From assembly GCA_938074445.1 (NCBI GenBank), contig CALJEK010000041.1:1-47381 (forward strand): a stretch of 47,381 nt of DNA. The letters are read 5' to 3'. The translations under genes and the position numbers were made by a program. A model generated the notes under the pieces. That model was not told the DNA's origin and ran no database searches. It saw only the letters and a list, made by a program, of their open reading frames with translations. Below are positions 11,957 through 20,661 of the stretch, in pieces. Numbering within the stretch: position 1 is the stretch's first letter; the number at the start of each line of letters is the position of its first letter. Source of the stretch: Candidatus Kryptoniota bacterium. Lineage in GTDB: Bacteria > Bacteroidota > Ignavibacteria > Kryptoniales > Kryptoniaceae.

Positions 11957-14900
11957 TTATTGTTTTAAAATCGATTTCACCCGTTCAATTTCCTTTTGTG
12001 CGCCAGCCTTGAAAATTGGGTCGATCCCGGGTCTGTCAATTATCTGCTGATACATATTTATCGCCTGATCATATTTTTTCATTTTTTCATAGGATTGACC
12101 AGCCATATAGAAGGCATTGGCTGTCCAATCAATTTTTGTTTTCTTGGTGACAAGATACGGAACCTTTAAAAATTCAAGTATTGCCCGTTCATATTCACCC
12201 TTGTGATAAAGAACCTCGCCTATGTAATAGTGCAGTTCAGCCTCAAGGTCTTTATCCGCTTCTTCAAGTAATTTTTGAAAATACGACAAAGCAAGATCGT
12301 AATTCCCGAGCATTTCATACATAATTCCAATTTTTATCTTCTTATCGATAATATCGTCAGCATTTGGAAATTTTTCAATGTATCTTCTTGCCATTCCAAT
12401 TGCAAGTTCGTAATAGCCGAGCTCTTCGTAGCAGGCAATTAGATTATTCATCGCTGGGATCAGGATTTGAGGTTTGGTGGTGCTTTCGACGACAAATCTA
12501 TAAAAGATTGTAGCTGAATCGTATTTTTCAAGTTTAAAGTAGATGTTCCCAAGCGATAGGTTAATGCGTAGTCTTACATCTTCGTCAAGGGGGCTTTTAT
12601 TGAGTTCAAGAAGTGATTTGATCGCAGGTTGAATATTGCCGTTGTATTCGTCTATCTTTGCGATCCAGTACTTTGCGAGGTGCGAAAATCTTGTGTTGGG
12701 ATAATTTTTAACAACTTCATCAAAAACTTTCTTTGAATTTGCGAAGTCTTTGTTTCTGAAATAGTATCCGCCGAGTTCAATTTGGAATTCAGCAAGATAA
12801 TTTTTTATGTCAAACTTCGAAAATGATTGTTTAAATGAATTTATGGATTTATTTGCGTTGTTGATGTCGTTCATTCGGAAGTAGCAGATGATGATTTTAG
12901 ATGTAGTTGCAATTCGTTCGCTGTCGCTTTCGGAGAGTTGAAGTGCTTTGTTGTACCTTTTGATCGCTTCATCATATTTTTCACTTTCAAAAAGAATCTC
13001 GGCTGATTCAAGGATTGCTTTCTTTCCGAGGGAGGGATTGAATTTTTCAACTTTATCGAAGTAGTAAATTGCCTTTTCAGGCATATCTTCAGTTTTGTAT
13101 ATACCTCCAAGCGCATAGTAAGCCTCTCCGGCTGATGGTAGCAAATTCTGGAGGGCTATGCCCGGGGCTGGTTTCGGAGTTGAGAGATAAGTTTTATAAT
13201 ATTTTTTTGCGTTTGCAAGGTCCCCAAGTTTATGATACGCGGAAGCGATTTTAAAGGTGGTTTCAGGTTCCTTTTCTATATTTTCGCTCTGCGAGAGATA
13301 ACTTTTATATTCATCTATTGCTTTTAAGTAATCACCTGATTCAAAGTAAATATCGGCAACTTTTAGTTTAACATCTTCAGCGATGTTGGTGTAGAAGTAA
13401 TTTTTTTCGATTTGTCTTAAAGCATCTATTGCTTTTGCGTAGTTTTTCGTTTGTCTTAAAATTTGTGCTTTCAAGTCAAGCGCTCTGGCATCGTAATTTG
13501 AAGGTGAATATTTATTCAAGATAAGATCAATATCCGAGAGAGATTTTTGATTTTGTCCAAGTTTGTAGTAGGCGTAGGCTCTTTTGAATAAGACTTCCGG
13601 CACTTGCTCTTGATTAAGTTTATCCAAATTTTCAGTTGAAAGTTTTACCGCTTCATTCCAGTTTCCGTTTGATATGTAATAGTTTAAGATTTCGGTTGTA
13701 AATATGTTTTGAAATTTAGAGTTTGGGTATTTCGTTTTGAATTCCTCTGCAATTTTTTTCCGAGCATCTTGATTTAAACCTGAAGTTAAAACTTTGTACA
13801 GGTAAAAAACCGCTGTGTCAATTTTTGCTTGTTCAATTGTCGGATTTGAGTTTATGAAGTTTTGGATCAAATTCCTTGCTGAGTCGGGTTCTATTTTGTT
13901 TTGAGTGAAGAGATTAAAAGCACAGTTTACCTTTTGATAGTTTATCTGTGCCATCTTTTGCGGTTCAAACTTTCCCTCGGAGATGGCGAGGTTATAGTAT
14001 TTCAGCGCGTTTGAGTGGTCTTTCAAGTTGAAGTTATAGAAGTCCGCAAGTTTGAGGAAAATTTCGCTTTTTGGTTTGTCTTTTAAAATGTCGCCAATTA
14101 ATTCAGCGAGTGAAGACAAATGATTAGATTGATCTGTTGTGTGAAATCTTTTTATCTCTTCAATTTTATTCAAGGCACTTTCGTAGAGCTCGGATGATTT
14201 ATAATCTTTTAGCAAGGTTTCAAGGTTTGATATAGCGTCATTTGCTTCCCCAAGTTTTGCGTGACAAACCCCGATGCGGTAAAGGGCTTCGTCAACGTAT
14301 TTACTTTTTGGGAAAAGATGTAAAATCTCGGTGTAATAATATATCGCTTTTCTATAGTCTCCAAGTTTTTCTTCATGGATTAACCCCAGTTGGAAAAGGA
14401 CTTCTTGGGTTAATTTGCTTGAAGGGAACAACTCAAAAAACTTTTTATAGTTTTCGGTTGCGTTTTTAAAGTCGCCAAGTCTAATGTAATTTCTCGCAAG
14501 GGCAAGCAGTGCTTTAGGTGTTAATTGTGAAGTTGTATCGCTGTTGATGACTTTTTGATAAAATTCGTTTGCTTTTTGGTAGTTTAGAATTTTTTCAAAA
14601 GCAGTTCCGGCGTTGAAATAAAGTTCGGGATTTGATTCCGCTTCAGGCAGTGAATTGAGAAGTTCGTTGTAGAATTTTATCGAATTTTGATAGTCGGCGA
14701 TGTTGAAGTAATAATTTGCAAGGTTGAGTAAAACTTTTGGTTTCAGTGCTTTGGCGTTTTCGGATGTATCTAATAAGGCAAGCGATTTCAACATATAGTT
14801 TATTGCACTTTCGTATTCCCCATATTCTGCTTGAATCTTTCCGAGTTCGAAGTATGCAGATGCCATTATTCTTGGACTGATCCCGGATTGCGATACGATA

Positions 14901-15619
14901 TTTGTTAGCAATTTTTCCGCTTCTTCGCTTTTCCCAAGCAATGAATTTATTCTTGCTATATTGAAAGAGGCTTCAAATTTTAAGTTTTTATCATCAACTT
15001 CATTTGAAATTTTTTTATACTCGGTCAATGCTCTCTCAAGGTTCCCTTCTTTAGTTAAGATCTCTGCAAGTTTAAATCTCGCTGTGTAAAAATATTCGCT
15101 TTCTGGATATTCTTGTATGAGGGCGAGTATGACCTTTTTTGTGTTTTGTATATCGTTTGCGAGTTCAAAATATTTTGCCGATTCAAAAAGTGCTTTCGGC
15201 GCAGTTTGACTTCTTGGGTAGAAAAGTTTTATTCTTTCAAATGCTGAGCCAGCTTCTTTGTATTTTTTCAACTCGATGAAACATTCAGCGGATTTCCACA
15301 GAGCTTCAACTGCTTTCGGGTGTGATGGTTTTGAGAGCGCGAAATCTTGAAATAAAGTTTGTGCTTCTTCAAATTTTTTAAGTTTGAAGTATGACATCGC
15401 AAGGTAAAATTGCGCCTCCGGTGTTTGAGGACTGTTCGGATATGTATCAATGAATTTCTTTAGTTGTGAGATGGCAAGGTCGTAAAATCCCTCGTTGTAA
15501 AGATTTACCGCGAGTTTAAATTCAGCATTTTCTTTGGTATCCTGCGAAAATGTGAAGCCGAATGTGAACAAAACTAATAAAATTAACAAGAGAATTGACC
15601 GAGCTGTAAGCTTGCGCAT
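11957..15619 (-). CDS. Giant secreted TPR-repeat protein
   Basis: I take the ATG at 15619 because a clean signal peptide (MRKLTARS, hydrophobic core, FTFSQ) follows it. An in-frame start 60 bp upstream would bury that signal. The mature ~1195 residues are almost entirely tandem tetratricopeptide repeats of the YbgF/BamD-like type (phrases such as AxYxLGxxYxxxGxYxxA and FPxSxxxxEALYRIG recur from end to end). Such proteins scaffold envelope assemblies in the periplasm; partners are unknown here. It heads the operon TPR-unknown-obg-kinase and has a promoter-like TTTG-N20-TAAATTTT upstream (15649-15680). Confidence 0.85.
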   Translation of the reverse strand: MRKLTARSILLLILLVLFTFGFTFSQDTKENAEFKLAVNLYNEGFYDLAISQLKKFIDTYPNSPQTPEAQFYLAMSYFKLKKFEEAQTLFQDFALSKPSHPKAVEALWKSAECFIELKKYKEAGSAFERIKLFYPRSQTAPKALFESAKYFELANDIQNTKKVILALIQEYPESEYFYTARFKLAEILTKEGNLERALTEYKKISNEVDDKNLKFEASFNIARINSLLGKSEEAEKLLTNIVSQSGISPRIMASAYFELGKIQAEYGEYESAINYMLKSLALLDTSENAKALKPKVLLNLANYYFNIADYQNSIKFYNELLNSLPEAESNPELYFNAGTAFEKILNYQKANEFYQKVINSDTTSQLTPKALLALARNYIRLGDFKNATENYKKFFELFPSSKLTQEVLFQLGLIHEEKLGDYRKAIYYYTEILHLFPKSKYVDEALYRIGVCHAKLGEANDAISNLETLLKDYKSSELYESALNKIEEIKRFHTTDQSNHLSSLAELIGDILKDKPKSEIFLKLADFYNFNLKDHSNALKYYNLAISEGKFEPQKMAQINYQKVNCAFNLFTQNKIEPDSARNLIQNFINSNPTIEQAKIDTAVFYLYKVLTSGLNQDARKKIAEEFKTKYPNSKFQNIFTTEILNYYISNGNWNEAVKLSTENLDKLNQEQVPEVLFKRAYAYYKLGQNQKSLSDIDLILNKYSPSNYDARALDLKAQILRQTKNYAKAIDALRQIEKNYFYTNIAEDVKLKVADIYFESGDYLKAIDEYKSYLSQSENIEKEPETTFKIASAYHKLGDLANAKKYYKTYLSTPKPAPGIALQNLLPSAGEAYYALGGIYKTEDMPEKAIYYFDKVEKFNPSLGKKAILESAEILFESEKYDEAIKRYNKALQLSESDSERIATTSKIIICYFRMNDINNANKSINSFKQSFSKFDIKNYLAEFQIELGGYYFRNKDFANSKKVFDEVVKNYPNTRFSHLAKYWIAKIDEYNGNIQPAIKSLLELNKSPLDEDVRLRINLSLGNIYFKLEKYDSATIFYRFVVESTTKPQILIPAMNNLIACYEELGYYELAIGMARRYIEKFPNADDIIDKKIKIGIMYEMLGNYDLALSYFQKLLEEADKDLEAELHYYIGEVLYHKGEYERAILEFLKVPYLVTKKTKIDWTANAFYMAGQSYEKMKKYDQAINMYQQIIDRPGIDPIFKAGAQKEIERVKSILKQ

Positions 15620-15648
15620 AAAGGCAATGTCGTTGGTTTTCACTTGAA

Positions 15649-15680
15649 AAAATTTAATATTTATTTGGGTTTTAAGCAAA
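15649..15680 (-). promoter_or_regulatory. Bacteroidota-type promoter for the TPR-obg operon
   Basis: On the minus strand TTTG (15680-15677) is followed by 20 bases and TAAATTTT (15656-15649), about 30 bases before the ATG at 15619. It matches seven of eight positions of TAnnTTTG if the two n positions are counted as free. Confidence 0.38.
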
Positions 15681-15747
15681 AGCGTAATTTCGGGGTAATA
15701 ATTGCTTTGTTTAATTTTCCCACTTGCTTACTTCGCTTTGTGGCAAT

Positions 15748-15778
15748 TTTGCTACATTGTGTTTAAGATGTCTATTTT
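15748..15778 (+). promoter_or_regulatory. Possible promoter of the cytochrome cluster
   Basis: TTGCTA (15749-15754), 18 bases, TATTTT (15773-15778); the same stretch can be read as TTTG-N21-TATTTTAT. It lies about 75 bases before the pseudo-receiver gene. No better candidate is seen in the 235-bp divergent region 15620-15854. Confidence 0.3.
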
Positions 15779-15854
15779 ATGCTATTGAAAATCAAAGTTT
15801 TTCGTGGCATAGTAATTGATGTTGTAGTTTTTAAAACAAAGAAAGTTCGAGAAG

Positions 15855-16220
15855 ATGAAAAAAGTCCTTGTAGCAGATGCAGATGAATCGATGAGAAATT
15901 TACTTATGAAATTTTTAGTTCGGGAAGGTTTGGAGGTGTCTGTTGCTACTTCGGGTAAAGAGTTGTTCGAAAAAATGTCGCAGAATAAATTCGATTTTAT
16001 CATTATTGGAGAAAATATTTACAAATCAAATCGAGCTGATATCAATTCAATTGTTGATAGATTGATGCCCAAGGCTAAAATAATTTATATTGCGCCTTTT
16101 TATGCCTTTAGCGAAGGGTTTGAGGTGGCTGATGATAAGGTTATAAAGTGTGGCGACAAGCTTTTCAAGATATCTGAATTAAAGAACTTGATAAATGAAT
16201 TTTCTGGCTTATCAGGTTGA
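15855..16220 (+). CDS. Degenerate response-regulator receiver domain, stand-alone
   Basis: The 121-aa protein has the receiver fold from beta1 to alpha5, with the acidic pair Asp8/Asp10 in VLVADAD. The residue five places after the beta3 Asp47, where the phosphorylated Asp should be, is Gly52 (IIIGEN), followed by Glu53. The Thr/Ser switch position in IIYIAPF is Ala80. The KPF motif appears as KLF (102-104). It is therefore unlikely to accept phosphate in the normal way. There is no output domain. It lies 34 bp before the first cytochrome start on the same strand, so it may be part of that operon; a regulatory or protein-docking role is inferred. Confidence 0.72.
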   Translation: MKKVLVADADESMRNLLMKFLVREGLEVSVATSGKELFEKMSQNKFDFIIIGENIYKSNRADINSIVDRLMPKAKIIYIAPFYAFSEGFEVADDKVIKCGDKLFKISELKNLINEFSGLSG

Positions 16221-16254
16221 AAAAATAGATTCCCCACAAAATTTTCAAGCACCT

Positions 16255-18657
16255 ATGGTTAAAAAACTTTTTGCATTGATATTTTTTATCCCGATTTTCG
16301 TTTCAAATTCGTTTTCTCAGTCAAATGCTGATTGTTTTGCTTGCCACGAGGATAAAACGCTCACAATGGAGCGCGGTGGCAGGACTATATCTCTTTACGT
16401 AGACCCTATCAAATTTGAAAGGTCGGTCCACAGAACTTTAAACTGTGTTGATTGTCATTTAGGGTTTAATCCCGATGAAATTCCACATAAGGAAAAGATT
16501 GAGCCCGTAAATTGTTCTGCGTGTCATTCCAGAGCGGTTTCGGGTTTTAAGTCAAGCAAGCACTCAACGAGGTTAAAGTGCGAATCTTGTCATGGCGAAA
16601 TTCATGAAATTGTAAAGGTTTCACGGGGTATTTTTGTTGATAGGTGTTCTTCTTGTCATAAGAAAGAGTTTGAGGATTTTAAAACAAGCATTCATTTTAA
16701 TTCTAAAAAGGGTGCTGATTGTATCGTTTGCCATGGGTCTCATTTTATAAAGTTTGCCTCTTCAGATGTTTGTCTAAAGTGTCATTCGGACAAAAAGGTA
16801 GTTCATGAGCATCAAGAGTTTGTATTGAAGTATAAGGAAAGTATTCATGCTAAATATATCAACTGTTCGGATTGTCACACTGGGCACAAAGTTTTAAAGA
16901 AAGATGATCCGAATTCAACGGTTGCGAGGGTGAACATTGGTAGGACTTGCGAAAAGTGTCACAAACAAGTTGCTGTGAGTTATTTTGAATCTGACCATGG
17001 GAAATCTTTTTTGAGTGGATTTAAAAGTGCTCCTACTTGCACAGACTGTCATGGTGAGCATGATATAATGAAGGTTACGAGTGTTAAGTCTAAGATTAGC
17101 CGTGCAAACGAGATAAAAGTTTGTTTAAAATGCCATCTTGACGATCCTGATGTTAGAAGTCGGATGACGCATACGTCTTCTTTTATTGCTTCTTATGAGA
17201 AAAGCGTTCACGGCAGGTTGTATGAGAGTGGTAATCAGGATGCAGCGGTTTGCAGTGATTGTCACGGGGCTCATGAGATGATGAAGGTAAGCAATCCAAA
17301 TTCTAAGGTTTATAAATTTAATGTTGCCTCAACTTGCGGGAGATGTCATACTAAGATATTGCATGAGTTTAAGGAAAGCGTTCACGACGTTGCACTTGCG
17401 AAAGGTAATTTTGATTCCCCAACGTGTACCGATTGTCATGGTGAACATCTGATCCTTGAACCGACAGATCCGCGTTCACCCGTTGCCCCAAGAAATGTTG
17501 CTTTACAACTTTGTTCAAAATGCCACGCTTCGGTAAAGCTCGCGGAAAAATATGGATTACCGTCCGATAAATTTAGAACTTTCACTGATAGCTATCATGG
17601 TTTAAATGTTAGGTTGGGCAATGTTGAGGCTGCAAATTGTGCAAGTTGCCATGGTGTTCATGATATTTTACCTTCTTCTGATCCGAGGTCAAGTATTCAC
17701 AAGGCAAATCTCGTTAAAACTTGTGGGCAGTGTCATCCCGGGGCGAATGAAAATTTTGTCAAAGGTAAGATTCACTTAACGGTTGCAAGTTCAGATGAGA
17801 AGATTATTTATTGGGTTTCGACAATTTACATTGTTTTGATAGTTTCAATCGTTGGTTCAATGTTTGTCCATAACCTCCTTGACTGGATAAGGAAGACGAT
17901 CGATAAGTATAAGCAAAAGCATGTGAAGTTGTCTCATTCGCCAAACGAACTTCCTCGGAAGACGAATCTTTATCTCAGGATGACGCTTGAGGAGAGGATA
18001 CAGCACTTTGCGCTTTTAATAAGTTTCTTTACGCTTGTTATAACTGGGTTTATGCTTGCTTTTCCAGATGCGTGGTGGGTTGTTGCTATAAGGAACATAG
18101 CTGGCGACGGTATCTTTAAATACAGGGGTCTAATTCATAGGATTGCAGCGGTCATCCTTGTTCTTGATTCGATTTATCATCTTTATTATGTTATTTTTAC
18201 GAAGAGAGGACGAGAGTTCATTAGAGACATCATGTTTAGAATGCAGGATGTAAGGGATATGGTTCAGGTTCTGAAATATAACCTTGGTATTTCAAAGACG
18301 AAGCCAAAGTTTGGAAGGTTCAATTACATTGAAAAGAGCGAATATTGGGCTTTGATTTGGGGCACTGTGGTGATGACAGTTACAGGCATCGTTCTTTGGT
18401 TTGAGAATCATTTTATGGGATGGTTTTCGAAAACATTTGTTGATGTTTGCAACACAATTCATTATTTTGAGGCGTGGCTTGCATTTCTTGCTATTATAGT
18501 TTGGCACATTTACTATGTTATTTTCAACCCAGATGTTTATCCTATGAATTTCGCGTGGCTTACAGGCTATCTTACAGAGGAAGAGATGGAAAAAGAACAT
18601 CCTCTTGAGCTTGAGAGGATAAAACTTCAAGAAATTAAAGAAGGAGAAATGGTATGA
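16255..18657 (+). CDS. 17-heme cytochrome c fused to diheme cytochrome b561-like membrane domain (CbcL-like)
   Basis: The ATG at 16255 gives 800 aa starting with a signal peptide (1-21); an earlier in-frame ATG (16195) would precede it with 20 non-signal residues. I count 17 CXXCH motifs between about residues 26 and 500, many as CSDCHGxH...DPRS repeats. A membrane helix follows (about 520-540). Then comes a cytochrome b561/hydrogenase-b-type domain (about 575-755) with His in IQHF, LIHRI, IYHLYY, TIHYF and VWHIYY. Geobacter CbcL has the same plan (fewer c hemes) and oxidises menaquinol for low-potential extracellular acceptors, so quinol-to-periplasm electron transfer is the likely job. Its end overlaps the next gene by ATGA. 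Confidence 0.85.
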   Translation: MVKKLFALIFFIPIFVSNSFSQSNADCFACHEDKTLTMERGGRTISLYVDPIKFERSVHRTLNCVDCHLGFNPDEIPHKEKIEPVNCSACHSRAVSGFKSSKHSTRLKCESCHGEIHEIVKVSRGIFVDRCSSCHKKEFEDFKTSIHFNSKKGADCIVCHGSHFIKFASSDVCLKCHSDKKVVHEHQEFVLKYKESIHAKYINCSDCHTGHKVLKKDDPNSTVARVNIGRTCEKCHKQVAVSYFESDHGKSFLSGFKSAPTCTDCHGEHDIMKVTSVKSKISRANEIKVCLKCHLDDPDVRSRMTHTSSFIASYEKSVHGRLYESGNQDAAVCSDCHGAHEMMKVSNPNSKVYKFNVASTCGRCHTKILHEFKESVHDVALAKGNFDSPTCTDCHGEHLILEPTDPRSPVAPRNVALQLCSKCHASVKLAEKYGLPSDKFRTFTDSYHGLNVRLGNVEAANCASCHGVHDILPSSDPRSSIHKANLVKTCGQCHPGANENFVKGKIHLTVASSDEKIIYWVSTIYIVLIVSIVGSMFVHNLLDWIRKTIDKYKQKHVKLSHSPNELPRKTNLYLRMTLEERIQHFALLISFFTLVITGFMLAFPDAWWVVAIRNIAGDGIFKYRGLIHRIAAVILVLDSIYHLYYVIFTKRGREFIRDIMFRMQDVRDMVQVLKYNLGISKTKPKFGRFNYIEKSEYWALIWGTVVMTVTGIVLWFENHFMGWFSKTFVDVCNTIHYFEAWLAFLAIIVWHIYYVIFNPDVYPMNFAWLTGYLTEEEMEKEHPLELERIKLQEIKEGEMV

Positions 18658-18911
18658 GTTGCGAAGAAAAGGAAGTTAAAAACATAATGATTGAAATTTT
18701 AAAGGTCGCTATCGAAAGGGAGAAGGATTCATTTGATTATTATTACTCTGCCTCGTTGAAAGCATGCGATCCCTCAATTCAAAAGTTTTTGCTTGAGCTT
18801 GCTGAAATGGAGAAGGAACATCGCCGGCTGCTTGAAGAGAGGTTACGGCATCTTGAAGCAGAGATTTCTGTACTTGATGGGATAAGATCAAGTTTTGAAC
18901 ATTATGAATAA
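18654..18911 (+). CDS. Two-helix ferritin-like/rubrerythrin-like protein
   Basis: The 85-aa soluble protein resembles the first half of a rubrerythrin four-helix bundle. Helix one carries AIEREKDSFDYYYSA (19-33) and helix two carries ELAEMEKEHRRLLEE (48-62), which supplies an ExxH motif at Glu53/His56. No rubredoxin-like Cys site follows, and only two long helices plus a short tail fit in 85 residues. A diiron site would need a dimer, as in the half-size encapsulated-ferritin class. The ATG overlaps the stop of the 17-heme gene, and the next gene starts 15 bases after its stop, so it is embedded in the cytochrome operon. Peroxide protection or iron handling is inferred. Confidence 0.72.
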   Translation: MSCEEKEVKNIMIEILKVAIEREKDSFDYYYSASLKACDPSIQKFLLELAEMEKEHRRLLEERLRHLEAEISVLDGIRSSFEHYE

Positions 18912-18925
18912 AATTGGGGGTTGGA

Positions 18926-19627
18926 ATGGCGTTGGAGAGAAAGATTCAACGTTTTTCTTTATCCTGGAGGATCCAGCATTTTTTATTAATGATAAGCGTA
19001 ACGCTTTTAATAATAACAGGCTTTGCTCTAAAATATCACGATACATGGTGGGGCAAGTTTTTGATATTTATTGAAGGAGGATTTGAAGCGAGGGGAACGT
19101 TACACAGGATTTCAGCGGTGTTGCTTTTTATAACTGCGATTTATCATTTGGTTTATATTATTTTTACAAAGGAAGGGAGAATGGAATTTAAAGAGCTATT
19201 GCCTGTAAAGAAAGATTTCGTTGATCTTGTTGAAAGTGTAAAGTATGACATTGGTAAGAGCAAAAATCCGCCGATGTACGGACGCTATTCGTATAAAGAG
19301 AAAGTACAGTATTGGTTTTTCTTTTTGTTTGTTGTGTTGATGATTTTGAGCGGTATTGTTTTATGGTTTCATAATTACTTTTTTGGAATTTTGCCGAAGT
19401 GGTTTTTTGACCTTTCGCAGGCATTGCACAGTGCGACTGCAACTTTGATAATAACCTTTCTTGTTCTGTGGCATCTTTACCTTGTTCATCTTTCACCGAG
19501 TAATTTCCCTATAAATGCTTCTTTCTGGGATGGTTATGTGAGCGAAGAATGGCTTAAAGAAAACCATTATCTTGAATATCTTACTAAGGTGAATCCTGGA
19601 GGAAAAGATAAGGGAGGGATTGACTGA
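18926..19627 (+). CDS. Diheme cytochrome b561-like membrane subunit
   Basis: I prefer the ATG at 18926, preceded by a GGGGG/GG purine stretch, over a TTG 12 bases earlier. The product is 233 aa with about five membrane helices and the heme-ligand pattern seen in the fusion protein: IQHF, TLHRIS, IYHLVY, ALHSAT and LWHLYL. It is a paralogue of the membrane domain at the end of the 17-heme gene and of the protein at 20658-21530. It should take electrons from quinol and pass them to a periplasmic multiheme partner, most likely the nine-heme protein whose ATG overlaps its stop. Geobacter CbcB is the closest characterised type known to me. Confidence 0.82.
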   Translation: MALERKIQRFSLSWRIQHFLLMISVTLLIITGFALKYHDTWWGKFLIFIEGGFEARGTLHRISAVLLFITAIYHLVYIIFTKEGRMEFKELLPVKKDFVDLVESVKYDIGKSKNPPMYGRYSYKEKVQYWFFFLFVVLMILSGIVLWFHNYFFGILPKWFFDLSQALHSATATLIITFLVLWHLYLVHLSPSNFPINASFWDGYVSEEWLKENHYLEYLTKVNPGGKDKGGID

Positions 19628-20661
19628 TGATTTGGATTTTGATGTTTTTTATTTTAATTGTCAATCAAGCAAATTCTCAATTGAAAAATCAGCGCTGTTT
19701 TGTATGTCATGGTGTTAAAAATTTCGGCATAGTTGAGCAGGGGAAATTTAAATCACTTTATGTTTCAAAAGAGGATTTTGAAGCCTCGGTTCACAGCAAA
19801 TTTGCTTGCGTTTCTTGTCATGTTGATGTGCGCGTGATACCGCACTTGACAAAACCGCAGAAGATTCATTGTTTGCAATGTCATTTTGAGGGTAATGTTG
19901 TTGGAGCTCCTGTTGCTGCAAAGCCTGAAAAATATAAAGAAAGCGTTCACGCAAGAGCACTTGCGAAAGGTAAAAATGCCCCCGATTGCAAAGATTGCCA
20001 CACCATACACTATGTTAGAAAACCAGAGGATCCGAATTCCAGTGTTTACAAAACAAAAATACCTGAACTTTGTGGGAGATGTCATCAAACTATAAAAGAG
20101 GGATATTATAACTCAATTCACTGGACTGGAATTACGAGAGGCGAATTAAGCGCAGCGGTTTGTTCAGACTGTCACCGCGAGCATGATATTTTACCCCCTG
20201 AAGACCCAAGGTCAAGTTTGAATCCAAAAAATGTTGTTGGGACATGTGAGAAATGTCATTCTGATGTCAAGTTGATGAAAAGAGTTGGGATCCCTGTCAA
20301 AAATCCCGAGGCATATAAAGAAAGTTTTCATGGGATAGCGTTGAAATTTGGGGTTGTGAGGGCAGCCAATTGTGCCTCCTGCCATGGATATCATGATGTT
20401 TTGCCTTCGCGGGACCCAAGGTCTCCAATTCATCCTGCGAACCTGGCGAAAACTTGTGGTAAATGTCATCCGAGGGCAAATGAGAATGTTGCCAAAGGGA
20501 AGTTTCATGTTCTTCCGTCTGAAAAAGAATCTGGAATTGTATATTACGTTTACACATTTTTCAAATGGTTTACGTTAATTGTTCTTGTTGGGCTTTTTAC
20601 ACATATTGTCCTTGATTTAGTTGGACATATCAGAAGAAAAAGAAAAACAACGGGTGAATGA
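19627..20661 (+). CDS. Nine-heme periplasmic cytochrome c with C-terminal membrane anchor
   Basis: This 344-aa protein has a signal peptide (1-18), nine CXXCH motifs (about residues 24-285), and a C-terminal membrane helix (about 305-330) ending in a basic RRKRK tail. The last repeats (ANCASCHGYHDVLPSRDPRS, then TCGKCHPRANEN) are nearly the same as the corresponding region of the 17-heme protein, so the two are related by descent. It overlaps its neighbours on both sides by 1-4 bases (TGATG and ATGA junctions), which implies coupled translation with both cytochrome b subunits. It probably relays electrons from the b-type subunits to other periplasmic cytochromes. Confidence 0.85.
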   Translation: MIWILMFFILIVNQANSQLKNQRCFVCHGVKNFGIVEQGKFKSLYVSKEDFEASVHSKFACVSCHVDVRVIPHLTKPQKIHCLQCHFEGNVVGAPVAAKPEKYKESVHARALAKGKNAPDCKDCHTIHYVRKPEDPNSSVYKTKIPELCGRCHQTIKEGYYNSIHWTGITRGELSAAVCSDCHREHDILPPEDPRSSLNPKNVVGTCEKCHSDVKLMKRVGIPVKNPEAYKESFHGIALKFGVVRAANCASCHGYHDVLPSRDPRSPIHPANLAKTCGKCHPRANENVAKGKFHVLPSEKESGIVYYVYTFFKWFTLIVLVGLFTHIVLDLVGHIRRKRKTTGE

